Of a stretch of DNA of 57,011 nucleotides, positions 7,414 through 16,060 are shown in pieces. Origin of the DNA: Pseudorhodoplanes sp. (GTDB taxonomy: Bacteria > Pseudomonadota > Alphaproteobacteria > Rhizobiales > Xanthobacteraceae); the NCBI GenBank assembly GCA_013388965.1, contig JACAEG010000321.1, positions 1-57,011 of the forward strand, given 5' to 3'. The position numbers were made by a program, and so were the translations under genes. How positions within the stretch are numbered: the stretch's first letter is position 1; the number at the start of each line of letters is the position of its first letter. The notes under the pieces are model-generated. The model made no database searches. It had not been told where the DNA came from and worked only from the letters and a program-made list of their open reading frames with translations.

Positions 7414-7826
7414 GCCGCGACCAGCTTCGCACAGGCTGCATCATCCGCTTTCCCTATCTGTGGGTGCGCGAAGCTGAGCGCGGCGAGACGGAAGGGCGAA
7501 AACCCCGCCCCGTCGCCGTGGGCGTCCGGATCTCACGGCCGAAGGGCGAAGATGTGCTGGTGCTGTTTCCGATCACGAGCCAACCACCTTCTTCCGATCG
7601 GTTCGCGGTCGAGATTCCCGAAATGGAGAAACGTCGGGCCGGTCTCGACGTGACGCCGCGCCTATGGATCATTCTTGACGAATACAATCAGGACGTTATC
7701 GGCCGGTCGTTTTATCTCGAACCGGAGCCGCCGATGGGGCGGTTCAGCAAGGCGTTCTTCCTGCCGTTGATGAAAGAATTCATCGCGCGCCGGGCCGGCA
7801 CGCGCGGGGTCAACCGCCAACGCTAA
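7410..7826 (+). CDS. PemK/MazF-like toxin partner (plasmid-maintenance type)
   Basis: A 138-residue protein with a small beta-barrel pattern near the PemK/CcdB/MazF toxins: CIIRFPYLWVREAERGETEG, then KPRPVAVGVRI and VLVLFPITSQPPSSDRFAVE, and RLWIILDEYNQDVIG. I recall Phd-partnered alphaproteobacterial proteins of this kind as putative endoribonuclease toxins; catalytic residues are not proven here. It starts with GTG overlapping the antitoxin stop. Its TAA is followed directly, with no spacer, by the ATG of the 1,135-residue gene. Confidence 0.65.
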   Translation: MSRDQLRTGCIIRFPYLWVREAERGETEGRKPRPVAVGVRISRPKGEDVLVLFPITSQPPSSDRFAVEIPEMEKRRAGLDVTPRLWIILDEYNQDVIGRSFYLEPEPPMGRFSKAFFLPLMKEFIARRAGTRGVNRQR

Positions 7827-10800
7827 ATGGATGAGCCTGTCACAAGACCTGACCTCTCGTCAGAGCAGCAGAACACCGCCGCATTGATCCGGCAATTACT
7901 GGGTAAGAGCATTGCGGATCGGTATGTCGACTGCTGCCGCCTGTCCTCTGGCGCGATTCCGATTCGTGTATCGATCCCTGTCGCCGCCCACGCGATGCGA
8001 GAGCTGGAATCGATCCTGCGGCAGACGCTCGCGGGACCGATGGATATATCCGTTGCCGCGTCTGCTGAAGATACCGCAAGAAGCGACGCAGCCAGGAAGC
8101 AGTTGCGCAGCATCGGGTTCGGCGATGACGCAATTCAACGCGCGGCGAAGGAGTTGCAGCCGCGGCTGAGCCACAAGGCGCAGATTCAGGCTATCGTCAC
8201 GCGCCTCGGTCTCGCCGCGGATTCCGACATCGCCCAAGCATGGACTTCGATCGCCAAGGCGCACGGCAAGGCACACGACCGCCCTCACTATCAGTCGCTG
8301 GCGGTCGACGACGAGTTCCGCGCCGATTGGCAGTGGCCGTTTGACACCGTTGTCCGCGGGTTGATGGTTGCCCTTCAGGGAAAGTATGCGGCGCTGATGC
8401 AGCGCGTCGATCAGCTCGCTGCCATGCCGGATCGTGCCGCAGCGGTGAAGAGCTTTGTGAAGGAGATTCCCGGCGCCCTGCCGCTGCTGTGGCATTTCTT
8501 CAATCAGCTTCATACGCCTGATTGGCTTCCCCATCTTGCAAAGCACAATCTCCTTGCAGGACCGGCGACGCCTCCGGAGGAAGACGCGGCCGACGCGCTG
8601 CTCCTGCGGCAATGGCCAGCCGGCCGATATTTACTGCGGATGGCGCGCATGCCTGACGCTTCGACGCGAGCGCAAGTCGTCGCGGCGCTGCGCAACGTCG
8701 GCACCTCCCGGCATCCTGACGTCCAGCAGATGGGGATGGAGGTGCTGGCGGCGCTTCCGGCGGACGACGCGGCGCCGTTGGTGGATCTTGCCGAAGCTTG
8801 GCTGTCCCGCGAGGCCAGATTCGTCATGGCGCAGGGGCCACACGATCTGATCAAGGTGCTTGCTCAGGGCGGTCATGGGAGCGCGGCACTGCGTGTCGCG
8901 CGCGGGCTGTTTCAGGTGTTTGACGATGGCGGCCGCCTGGGCACGCTATTCGGCCGGCATATGTATGAGCACCATCTACCGGATGCGGTCAGGGCCTTGG
9001 CTCCGGCATGTGGCGTCGAAACGGTCGCTCTGCTCTGCGATCTTCTCGATCAGGCGGTCCGCATCAGTCGAAAGGTCGGCGACGACCCGCCATCGGACTA
9101 CACTTATTACATCTCAGGCCAGATTTCAGAGCACGGAACGAAGCATGATGTCATCGAGGGGTTGGTCGGCGGAATCGTTTTGACCGCGAAGCTGTCGATC
9201 GAAGCCGACGCATCATGCACGCGTGATGTGGTCCAGCAGATCAAAGGCCATTCACCGAAAATCTTCGTCCGCCTGGCGCTGCACGTCTTGTCATTGAATC
9301 CCGCAGCCGCGGCGGACTTGGCGGAGGCCTATCTCGCTGATGGCGATCTGATCGAGGCAAGCTGGTGCCGGGCAGAATATGCTGAGCTGGCACAAGCATG
9401 GTTTCCTTCGTTGCCCGCAGGCGTGCAGCAGCGGATTCTCGCGTTTGTGGACGCGACGCCTGACAAGTACCGTGACAGATGGAAGCAGAGATTTGAGGCG
9501 CACGAAAAACGGGGGCCCACGCCTGACGATGAGCGGAAGTATAACACTTCCGTGGTGCGTGACCTCCTATGGTCTTGGCAATCGGTGCTGCCTGCGGATC
9601 GTCAAGCAGCTCTCCAGGCGACCGCAGACGAGCTTGGTGATCCCGATGCCTCGCGGCGGGCATTCGACCAGCCTGATGTTCCAGTGCCGGTGGAAGTCGA
9701 TTTGTCAGCGACGCCGGTCGACGAGATCATCGCCTTTCTTAAGACTCGGCGGCCCGCGTCGGCGGAGAAGCGACAAACGGCTACAGCGCTGGCGCAACGT
9801 GTCCGCAACGCGGCGATCGACAATCCTGCGCTTTACTCAACGAACGCTCTGCGTTTCGCCGAGCTCCCTCTCCTTTATGTACGCGCTGTCCTAGAGGGAT
9901 TGGAGAACGCCTCGAACAACCGGAAGGCACTCGACTGGACTGGCGCCCTTGCTTTGATGGCGTCGGTGATAGAGTCGGGACTTACGCCAAGCGGCATCGA
10001 GGGTGACGACACGGATCCATTGTGGTGCCAGAAGGCCGCGGCCGCGCTGCTAGCATCCGGGTTGCGGCAAGGTGCTCAAGGCATTCCTTCTGCACGATCG
10101 GACCTCGTGACAAAACTGGTCTTTGCGTTCCATCAGTCAGCACCTCGGCGCCCGGAGACGGAGACGTTCGAGGAAAGCTATCGCAGCTTCCCGTACTACG
10201 GAGCACAAGGAACAGCGCGGGGCGCAGCGGTCGAGTTGCTCATCCTTCTTCTGTTCTGGTTCAGCAAGGACGACGACAGCATCGTCGGAAACGCACCTAA
10301 TGCAGCGATCGAGAACCTTTCCGAGTTGGAGTCCATTCTGGAAGCTGAATTGCAGGATGTGTCGTCCGACGGTCGGATTCCCCGCGCGATCATGGGACAT
10401 TATCTGACCTGGCTGTTCTACTTCGGCGAGGCCTGGCTCCGCTCGCATATGGCTGCACTGTTTCCAAGCGGCGATGTGATGCTGCGTGATGCAGCATGGG
10501 TTTCGCACCTTGGCACGGACACCGGCCCGATCAAGGATCTCGCGCCGGTGATGCGCGACTGTTATGTCGCGGAGATCCAGCGGCTCGGCAAGGGTCAGGG
10601 TATTGGTGACCAACAGCATATCGATGAGCGGCTGGCTCACTATCTTGTCATTCTCTACATCTGGTCAGCACTGCCCGACGACGTATTCGAGCTGTTCTGG
10701 GACACAGCGCCGGCCAGTAGCCGGGTGAGCGCGATGTGGTTTCTGGGCACGCAGCTTGAACTGACGCGCGAGCAGCTTCCGGACGATCTTCGGATACGGG

Positions 10801-11234
10801 CCTATTCCTACTGGGACCGGCGTCTTGCCGCCGCGAAGACGTCAACGAACCCGGACCACTTTCGCGAGGAACTTGGGGCGATCGGTCAGTTCTTCATCCG
10901 AAAGAATATCGACGCAACCTGGCTGATGAGCCAAGTGGTTGCGATGGCAGACGGCGGCTTTGCCCCCTCTGAGTCGTATAGCGTACTGGATCGACTGTCG
11001 AAGCTTTCTCCCGAGCATCCGGAACGCGCTGTCGAGGTCTTGTCTGCGCTGGTGCGGAATCCCCGGTTTGACCGATGGGTTTACATGACCCAACAGAGCG
11101 CAGTCCGGTCTATCCTAGAGAACGGTCTTGCAACCGGGTCCGATAAAGCGCGTTCACTCGCGACGGAGACGATCAGCTATTTGGCGGCGTTGGGAGATGG
11201 CGGCTATCTCGCTCTCCTTCCCAAGCCAGAATGA
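7827..11234 (+). CDS. Uncharacterised 1,135-residue protein, probable alpha-helical repeat (solenoid)
   Basis: I do not recognise a named family. The protein looks almost wholly helical, with irregular repeat-like units such as HPDVQQMGMEVLAALPADD and ERAVEVLSALVRNP, which suggests a HEAT- or TPR-like solenoid. No Walker A, nuclease, protease, TIR, SIR2 or other effector motif was found. A conserved-looking block near residues 150-175 reads HDRPHYQSLAVDDEFRADW. One hydrophobic run (VELLILLLFWF, near 800) is too isolated to call a membrane helix. It resembles in style the C-terminal sensor arms of large defence ATPases, but without the ATPase. It has no ribosome site and abuts the toxin stop, so it is probably translated by coupling with the toxin-antitoxin pair. 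Confidence 0.75.
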   Translation: MDEPVTRPDLSSEQQNTAALIRQLLGKSIADRYVDCCRLSSGAIPIRVSIPVAAHAMRELESILRQTLAGPMDISVAASAEDTARSDAARKQLRSIGFGDDAIQRAAKELQPRLSHKAQIQAIVTRLGLAADSDIAQAWTSIAKAHGKAHDRPHYQSLAVDDEFRADWQWPFDTVVRGLMVALQGKYAALMQRVDQLAAMPDRAAAVKSFVKEIPGALPLLWHFFNQLHTPDWLPHLAKHNLLAGPATPPEEDAADALLLRQWPAGRYLLRMARMPDASTRAQVVAALRNVGTSRHPDVQQMGMEVLAALPADDAAPLVDLAEAWLSREARFVMAQGPHDLIKVLAQGGHGSAALRVARGLFQVFDDGGRLGTLFGRHMYEHHLPDAVRALAPACGVETVALLCDLLDQAVRISRKVGDDPPSDYTYYISGQISEHGTKHDVIEGLVGGIVLTAKLSIEADASCTRDVVQQIKGHSPKIFVRLALHVLSLNPAAAADLAEAYLADGDLIEASWCRAEYAELAQAWFPSLPAGVQQRILAFVDATPDKYRDRWKQRFEAHEKRGPTPDDERKYNTSVVRDLLWSWQSVLPADRQAALQATADELGDPDASRRAFDQPDVPVPVEVDLSATPVDEIIAFLKTRRPASAEKRQTATALAQRVRNAAIDNPALYSTNALRFAELPLLYVRAVLEGLENASNNRKALDWTGALALMASVIESGLTPSGIEGDDTDPLWCQKAAAALLASGLRQGAQGIPSARSDLVTKLVFAFHQSAPRRPETETFEESYRSFPYYGAQGTARGAAVELLILLLFWFSKDDDSIVGNAPNAAIENLSELESILEAELQDVSSDGRIPRAIMGHYLTWLFYFGEAWLRSHMAALFPSGDVMLRDAAWVSHLGTDTGPIKDLAPVMRDCYVAEIQRLGKGQGIGDQQHIDERLAHYLVILYIWSALPDDVFELFWDTAPASSRVSAMWFLGTQLELTREQLPDDLRIRAYSYWDRRLAAAKTSTNPDHFREELGAIGQFFIRKNIDATWLMSQVVAMADGGFAPSESYSVLDRLSKLSPEHPERAVEVLSALVRNPRFDRWVYMTQQSAVRSILENGLATGSDKARSLATETISYLAALGDGGYLALLPKPE

Positions 11235-11318
11235 CCAGAGTGCGGTAGCAAGCGGCATCGATTTCATTCCAGATCCTCGCCACGAAAGAGCGATGACGGT
11301 AACCATCCCCGGACAGGA

Positions 11319-12329
11319 TTGAGCGCACGAACATCCCACCAACAGAGGCGACTTCTTACCTTGGCACAGGATCATTTTGTTGCTCAGACTTATCTGAAGC
11401 ATTGGGCTAATCCTCATTCCGGGATGCTGCACGGCTATGGCAAGCTATCGGGCAAGGAGTTTCCCTGCGCACCGAAAGACGTATGTCGCGCGTGGGATTG
11501 GGATGTGAATCCCTACTTTGAGCACAATCCGGGATTGCTAGGTGAGTATAGAAAGATATTCGAACCGCAGTGGAATCCAATGCTTGCCACAGTTCGGTCA
11601 GGCAGGGTTTCAGCCGAAGACAAGTTCGCTCTTGCGGGATATTGGGCGCTACTGACGACATGCACGCCTACTTGGCACCGAAATGCGGTAAAAGTCGCTG
11701 AAGGTCTTGTTGCTGACTTCATTCCGCTCGTCGCGAGACATCTGGCAAACGAGAAGCCAGAATATCGGGACTTTGTTGAAGAGGCGCTAGCAAAGAACTG
11801 GATCAAACCGAATCCTGATGAGCAGCACATCAAGGCGATACTTACGCAACAACTCACGCGGACAACGCTGTTGCTCTATCAACTGGATTGGACCTTTCTC
11901 CAGAACCGAACCGAAGCGGCGTTTATTACCAGCGATAACCCATCTTCGGTTCTTCCGCGTCGACCGTTCTCGAACAATCTGGTGCGCTTTCTCCCGCTTG
12001 CACCGGACTTTGCACTTGTTACGGTAATAGACCCCACCACGACACGATTAGCTGACCTGCCTGATCTTGAAAAGGCGCCTCCAGGTCGAGTGAGTCGCGC
12101 GCGGGTGACCCGCAAACAGGCTGCACGGCTGAATCGTGTTACGGTGATGAACGCGGACGAGCTTATCTTGTCGGCGAAAGCCGACAGGCCTGTGCGCCGC
12201 TTGGTTCGCAACCATCGGGACTTCAATCTAGCGGTTGAACACACCCGTTTTGCGACGCCAAGCGGCGGACACATCAATGGGGCTACCATGGTGGTCAGGC
12301 GTGAGCGGTCAACAGCGCAACGCTCTTAA
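11319..12329 (+). CDS. DUF4238-family protein
   Basis: A 336-residue protein matching the DUF4238 pattern: HFVAQTYLKHWANPHSG near the N-terminus, a helical middle, and FITSDNPSSVLPRRP in the second half, where the family keeps a TSDNP-like motif. The function is unknown; relatives are frequent in bacterial defence islands. The start given is TTG at 11319, preceded by GGACAGGA; a second TTG at LAQDHF is an alternative, and no early ATG exists. It faces gajB, stop to stop, across 47 bases. Confidence 0.75.
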   Translation: MSARTSHQQRRLLTLAQDHFVAQTYLKHWANPHSGMLHGYGKLSGKEFPCAPKDVCRAWDWDVNPYFEHNPGLLGEYRKIFEPQWNPMLATVRSGRVSAEDKFALAGYWALLTTCTPTWHRNAVKVAEGLVADFIPLVARHLANEKPEYRDFVEEALAKNWIKPNPDEQHIKAILTQQLTRTTLLLYQLDWTFLQNRTEAAFITSDNPSSVLPRRPFSNNLVRFLPLAPDFALVTVIDPTTTRLADLPDLEKAPPGRVSRARVTRKQAARLNRVTVMNADELILSAKADRPVRRLVRNHRDFNLAVEHTRFATPSGGHINGATMVVRRERSTAQRS

Positions 12330-12376
12330 TCAATTCACAACGGCTCGCTCCTTGACGGGCTTCGGCAAAACGTGTC

Positions 12377-14122
12377 CTAAGCTCGTAGGAAACGCGCAAG
12401 GGTATCCTCGCCCTCATTTGAGAGTATGACGACGTAGTGGCGTGCTCGGGTTATTGAAACTTGCAACAAGCGGCGTGTTTCCGCGTAAGGAGGCGTCTTA
12501 TCCTGCGCCATGAATGTATTGTATTGATCTTCAACCAGCACAACGGCGTCATATTCGCGACCCTTGAGCTGGTGCATATTCATCACTGAAACGGCCGCTG
12601 TTTCTCGCTGAGCATCGACGATCTGGTTCTGCAGAATTGCCTGCTCCAGAGCTTCTTCGGCACCACGATAGTTCCCTTGCGACACCCAAAGGACAATCAA
12701 GGCCTGTTCAATTGCCGAACCGCGATGCAGCAAGCGGAGATAACGCGCCATGTCCGCGAGCTTGGTCAACTCGGGCGCATCGGCCTTTTCAAGACACCGA
12801 CGAACGGCTACCCAATCCTGGGTCGGCGCACCAGTCAGGCCCTCTTTATCCAATTGATCCATCACGCTGGCGAGCGCTGCGACACATTTGGTCGATGGAA
12901 TCTTTCCCTCCCGACATTTTGCAGCCCATTTACGCAGCTTGTCGGAGGCTTCAATATTCGTCTTGTTCGCGGCTGACCGAAGCATATCCGCTATCCGATC
13001 CAGCGCTTGTGCCAGTCGTTCGCCGCGATCATGCTCTGGTGAAGAAATGATGTTGGCGATCGCGCGCGCGGCGAGAAAAATCTGATGCTGATCGATCAGG
13101 ACGTCGTGTTGCAGCGCCTTGAAAAGCTTGCCGTTGATCGTCAGGCTCTCCGACAATGAATCCGATATCTGTCGAACCAGTTTTTTGCTGCGCGCGGCGA
13201 TTGCAATCTTCGGGCGATCTTGTCCCGAGCGCTCTTTGGCCTCACGAAACGCCTTACGGACGGCAAGGTGAAGATGCACAGCCATCCGCCCAGGCTTGAT
13301 TCTCGCCCGTGCAATCTCGGCTGGAAACTCCTGCTCAGAACCGGGCGATAGGAGTGATCGGGCAAAGCCGGCAATGCCTGTTGCTGGACTACGGTTGTTC
13401 TCGTTGGCGAAGTCGAATCGCTCGCATTTCAAGGCATTGCCGAAATCCTCGAGCCGCGTCTCGGAAACGCCTGGCCGCCATTCGTATATGCGCTGCTCGG
13501 CGTCGCCGAGCGCGATGATCTCGGAACCCGCGCTCAATATTTGAATCAACGCCCATTGATCGGCGTCCGTATCCTGAAATTCATCAACAAGAATGAGCGG
13601 ATACACCGAGCAAAAGCACTTTCGCGCCGCCGCGGACCGCTTCAGGATTTCCGCAGATCTTGGAGCAAACTGATCATAGGTGACAAGCCCTTCTTCGACA
13701 TACAGGCGTTGTTGTTCAACCAACCATTCGTTTTCGCTCAATCCAGCCGAGCGCACAGCGGCATCTTGTGCTGGAACAATCTTGAGGCGCCGGCGGGAAG
13801 AGGTGAGATAGCCATGCGAGGTCAAGATTTCCCACCCGAAGGAATGGTACGTTTTGATTTCCACGCGATCGGCGATGTCATCGGTCAGGATGCGCCCCGA
13901 GCTCTCCATGATGCGGCGGATTGCGGAGTTCGAGAAACTGAGAAACAGCACCGTTTGTTCGGCATCGAGGTGACTTAGGACTCGGCGACGCGCTTTAAGA
14001 AGCGCAATAGTCGTTTTTCCCGACCCAGGACCGCCGACCACTAGCATGTGGCCGTCAGCGCTGAGGATGCGCTTGCGCTGATCGCAAAGGTTAAAGGTAT
14101 CTTCCGGGTCTGTCGTGCCCAT
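12377..14122 (-). CDS. gajB: GajB, UvrD/Rep-like helicase of Gabija
   Basis: A 581-residue superfamily 1 helicase. Motifs in order: Walker A GGPGSGKTT (30-38), motif II LVDEFQDTD around D180-D184, motif III GDAEQRIYEWR (206-216), motif V HQLKGREYDAV (517-527) and motif VI VSITRAR (555-561). Beside an OLD-type nuclease this is GajB, which senses DNA ends or single strands and activates the GajA nuclease complex. The ATG lies only 2 bases after the gajA stop, so the two form one operon transcribed gajA then gajB. It is short for a full UvrD, as expected for GajB. Confidence 0.93.
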   Translation of the reverse strand: MGTTDPEDTFNLCDQRKRILSADGHMLVVGGPGSGKTTIALLKARRRVLSHLDAEQTVLFLSFSNSAIRRIMESSGRILTDDIADRVEIKTYHSFGWEILTSHGYLTSSRRRLKIVPAQDAAVRSAGLSENEWLVEQQRLYVEEGLVTYDQFAPRSAEILKRSAAARKCFCSVYPLILVDEFQDTDADQWALIQILSAGSEIIALGDAEQRIYEWRPGVSETRLEDFGNALKCERFDFANENNRSPATGIAGFARSLLSPGSEQEFPAEIARARIKPGRMAVHLHLAVRKAFREAKERSGQDRPKIAIAARSKKLVRQISDSLSESLTINGKLFKALQHDVLIDQHQIFLAARAIANIISSPEHDRGERLAQALDRIADMLRSAANKTNIEASDKLRKWAAKCREGKIPSTKCVAALASVMDQLDKEGLTGAPTQDWVAVRRCLEKADAPELTKLADMARYLRLLHRGSAIEQALIVLWVSQGNYRGAEEALEQAILQNQIVDAQRETAAVSVMNMHQLKGREYDAVVLVEDQYNTFMAQDKTPPYAETRRLLQVSITRARHYVVILSNEGEDTLARFLRA

Positions 14123-14124
14123 GG

Positions 14125-15930
14125 CTAGCTAAAGACATCGTTGTCGTCTTCTTCGACGTCGTTTGGCGGCGCGAGGCTGTCTGGCAGCGCCTCACTGATT
14201 TTCTCCAGCGCCTCGACAATCACCGTCGGCAGATCGTCAGACTTGCAGAGTTCGACCAGCCGGCCGGCATATCCCGAACCTTTGCGCGCCCTCAGAACCC
14301 TCTTCACGAGATCCCGGACGGCAGCATCGTTTAAATCAGATTCATACTCGTACAATTCGGGCCTCGTCGAATTGCTGGGATAATCATCCCATTTCGAGGC
14401 CTGCTTCAGAAATTTGCGAAGCACGGCAATCGTTACTTCATCGGCAAGGAGATATTCGATGCCGGTCTGTTGGAGCTGCCAAGCTTCGTCGAACAACTCG
14501 CCGATCTCATCGACGATCTCTGAGTTGGCTTGCTTGTCGTAGAACGCATAGGTCTTCTTGCCGAGGTCGCGGAAGAATTTTCCGTAACGCAATAGGCTGC
14601 TGTCTCCCTCGCACTGGAGGATCGTAACGCCAGACAGGTCAAGTGGCGTGTAGGAATCTGTCCCGTCATCTTCCAGCACATTAGAAGCGGCCGTAAGCAC
14701 CTCCGCGTCCGAAACGCCCTCTACACAAACGACGCCCGTTCCGAGCATCGCCTCCGCCAATATTCGCCGCAGATTTCCGCGATAGGTCTTAGCTTTGATG
14801 CCGGCGATTTCGACCTCTCGTCCTTCAAGTTTTGCGTTCTGGTCGCGCCCCAGTATCACGACCTCTTCGGGATTGAACTGCTCAAGAACGAACGGCGAGT
14901 GCGTTGTCAGGATCGCCTGTTGCATCCGGTCCCGTAGAAATTTCACGATGCGCCGTTGGGTGTGCGGCGGGATGGCAATTTCGGGCTCTTCCATCGCGAA
15001 GATGACGTTTTTCTTCAGTTGCGCGATGAATGTCAAAAGCGAAAAGACCAAAGCATTGACGACCCCGGAGCCCAGCCGCCAGTAAGGAACCGGTGTACTT
15101 GATCGCTCCGACGTGCCGAAAAGCGTTATGGACTTGCGCAGGTCTTCGCGTGTCAACGACGACGGAAAAAGACGAAATGCCTGGCCGTCCGCCGTCAGGG
15201 AGATAAAGCGCCGGGCGCGCTTGTCGATGTCCTGCAGAATGTCCTTGAGCTGCGGGATCTGATCGATAGGTGGGTCGAGGGATTCAAGCTGCCCCAGCGT
15301 CTGCTCCCACATGGCCGAGCGGTCCTCGTCCTTGAGGCGAAGGATAATGTCGAGCAGCGAGCCGCGTTCGAGGCTTAGCGCACGCGCGCCCGTTCGCAGC
15401 GCGCGGAGGTAAATGAAGCCAAACTCCCGCTTTGATGGGGGACTAACCCGAACGCGGCTTTCGCCTTCCTCGGACGGCGGCGAGGCGAAATAGGTCTGGG
15501 CTGTAAATTCATCCTCTTCCTTGTCGTATTGTCCCTCGAAGGCAATTCGCAATGCCGGGATGACGTGATCGTGCTCGGTATCTTCCGGCTCGTCTTCCTC
15601 ATCCAGCAGCGTCTGCTTTTCTGTGTCCCAATACTCCCGGTGCGCCCGATATTTCTTATCGAGTTCAGGAGAGAGGTCCGTGAGCACAACCTCCAAGGTG
15701 ATTTTGACGGGTTCGCCCCCCTCATCGAGGTAGGTACGGCGATAAAAGTCATGTTCATTGATGGCGTTGGATCGTGATAAGCGATCCGGACCAAGCAGTA
15801 GATCGAGCGCTTCGCAGACAGTTGATTTTCCGACGCTGTTCCCGCCAATCAAGATGGTGTGGCCATCGAACTTTATCTGGCCGCTCTTCACGCCGCGGAA
15901 ATTGGACAGAATCAGACGGCGGATCTGCAT
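14125..15930 (-). CDS. gajA: GajA, OLD-family ATPase/TOPRIM endonuclease of Gabija
   Basis: A 601-residue protein with an N-terminal ABC-type ATPase and C-terminal TOPRIM nuclease. Walker A is GGNSVGKST (29-37); the ABC signature region is GSGVVNALVFSLL; Walker B is VIFAMEEPEI. TTHSPF gives H344, and the TOPRIM core gives E404 (VCVEGVSDAE), D465 (FYDKQ) and K550 (RKGSGYAG). These are the same residue types (His, Glu, Asp, Lys) as in characterised GajA/OLD nuclease centres. It nicks DNA once nucleotide levels fall during phage infection and works with GajB directly downstream. The ATG has a GGGGGGAG ribosome site. Confidence 0.94.
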   Translation of the reverse strand: MQIRRLILSNFRGVKSGQIKFDGHTILIGGNSVGKSTVCEALDLLLGPDRLSRSNAINEHDFYRRTYLDEGGEPVKITLEVVLTDLSPELDKKYRAHREYWDTEKQTLLDEEDEPEDTEHDHVIPALRIAFEGQYDKEEDEFTAQTYFASPPSEEGESRVRVSPPSKREFGFIYLRALRTGARALSLERGSLLDIILRLKDEDRSAMWEQTLGQLESLDPPIDQIPQLKDILQDIDKRARRFISLTADGQAFRLFPSSLTREDLRKSITLFGTSERSSTPVPYWRLGSGVVNALVFSLLTFIAQLKKNVIFAMEEPEIAIPPHTQRRIVKFLRDRMQQAILTTHSPFVLEQFNPEEVVILGRDQNAKLEGREVEIAGIKAKTYRGNLRRILAEAMLGTGVVCVEGVSDAEVLTAASNVLEDDGTDSYTPLDLSGVTILQCEGDSSLLRYGKFFRDLGKKTYAFYDKQANSEIVDEIGELFDEAWQLQQTGIEYLLADEVTIAVLRKFLKQASKWDDYPSNSTRPELYEYESDLNDAAVRDLVKRVLRARKGSGYAGRLVELCKSDDLPTVIVEALEKISEALPDSLAPPNDVEEDDNDVFS

Positions 15931-16060
15931 GGCTCCCCCCCGAGTCGGCGAACACTCTCCCCAGTTGCAGTCTATTTATCGTCAACGCGAAACGCTAGAA
16001 TTCGCTTAAGTGGAAACACCGACCGCCGGTCGTGCGTGATGGAGCGTTGCCCTAAAGGGC
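15931..16060. other. Promoter region of the gajA-gajB operon
   Basis: This 130-base gap between the pAgo stop and the gajA start is relatively AT-rich. It must carry the Gabija promoter unless that operon is read through from the SPARTA genes, which lie on the same strand. A TTGACG and a GATAAAT occur on the minus strand but are not at standard spacing to each other, so I do not call a promoter. No gene is seen. Confidence 0.35.
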
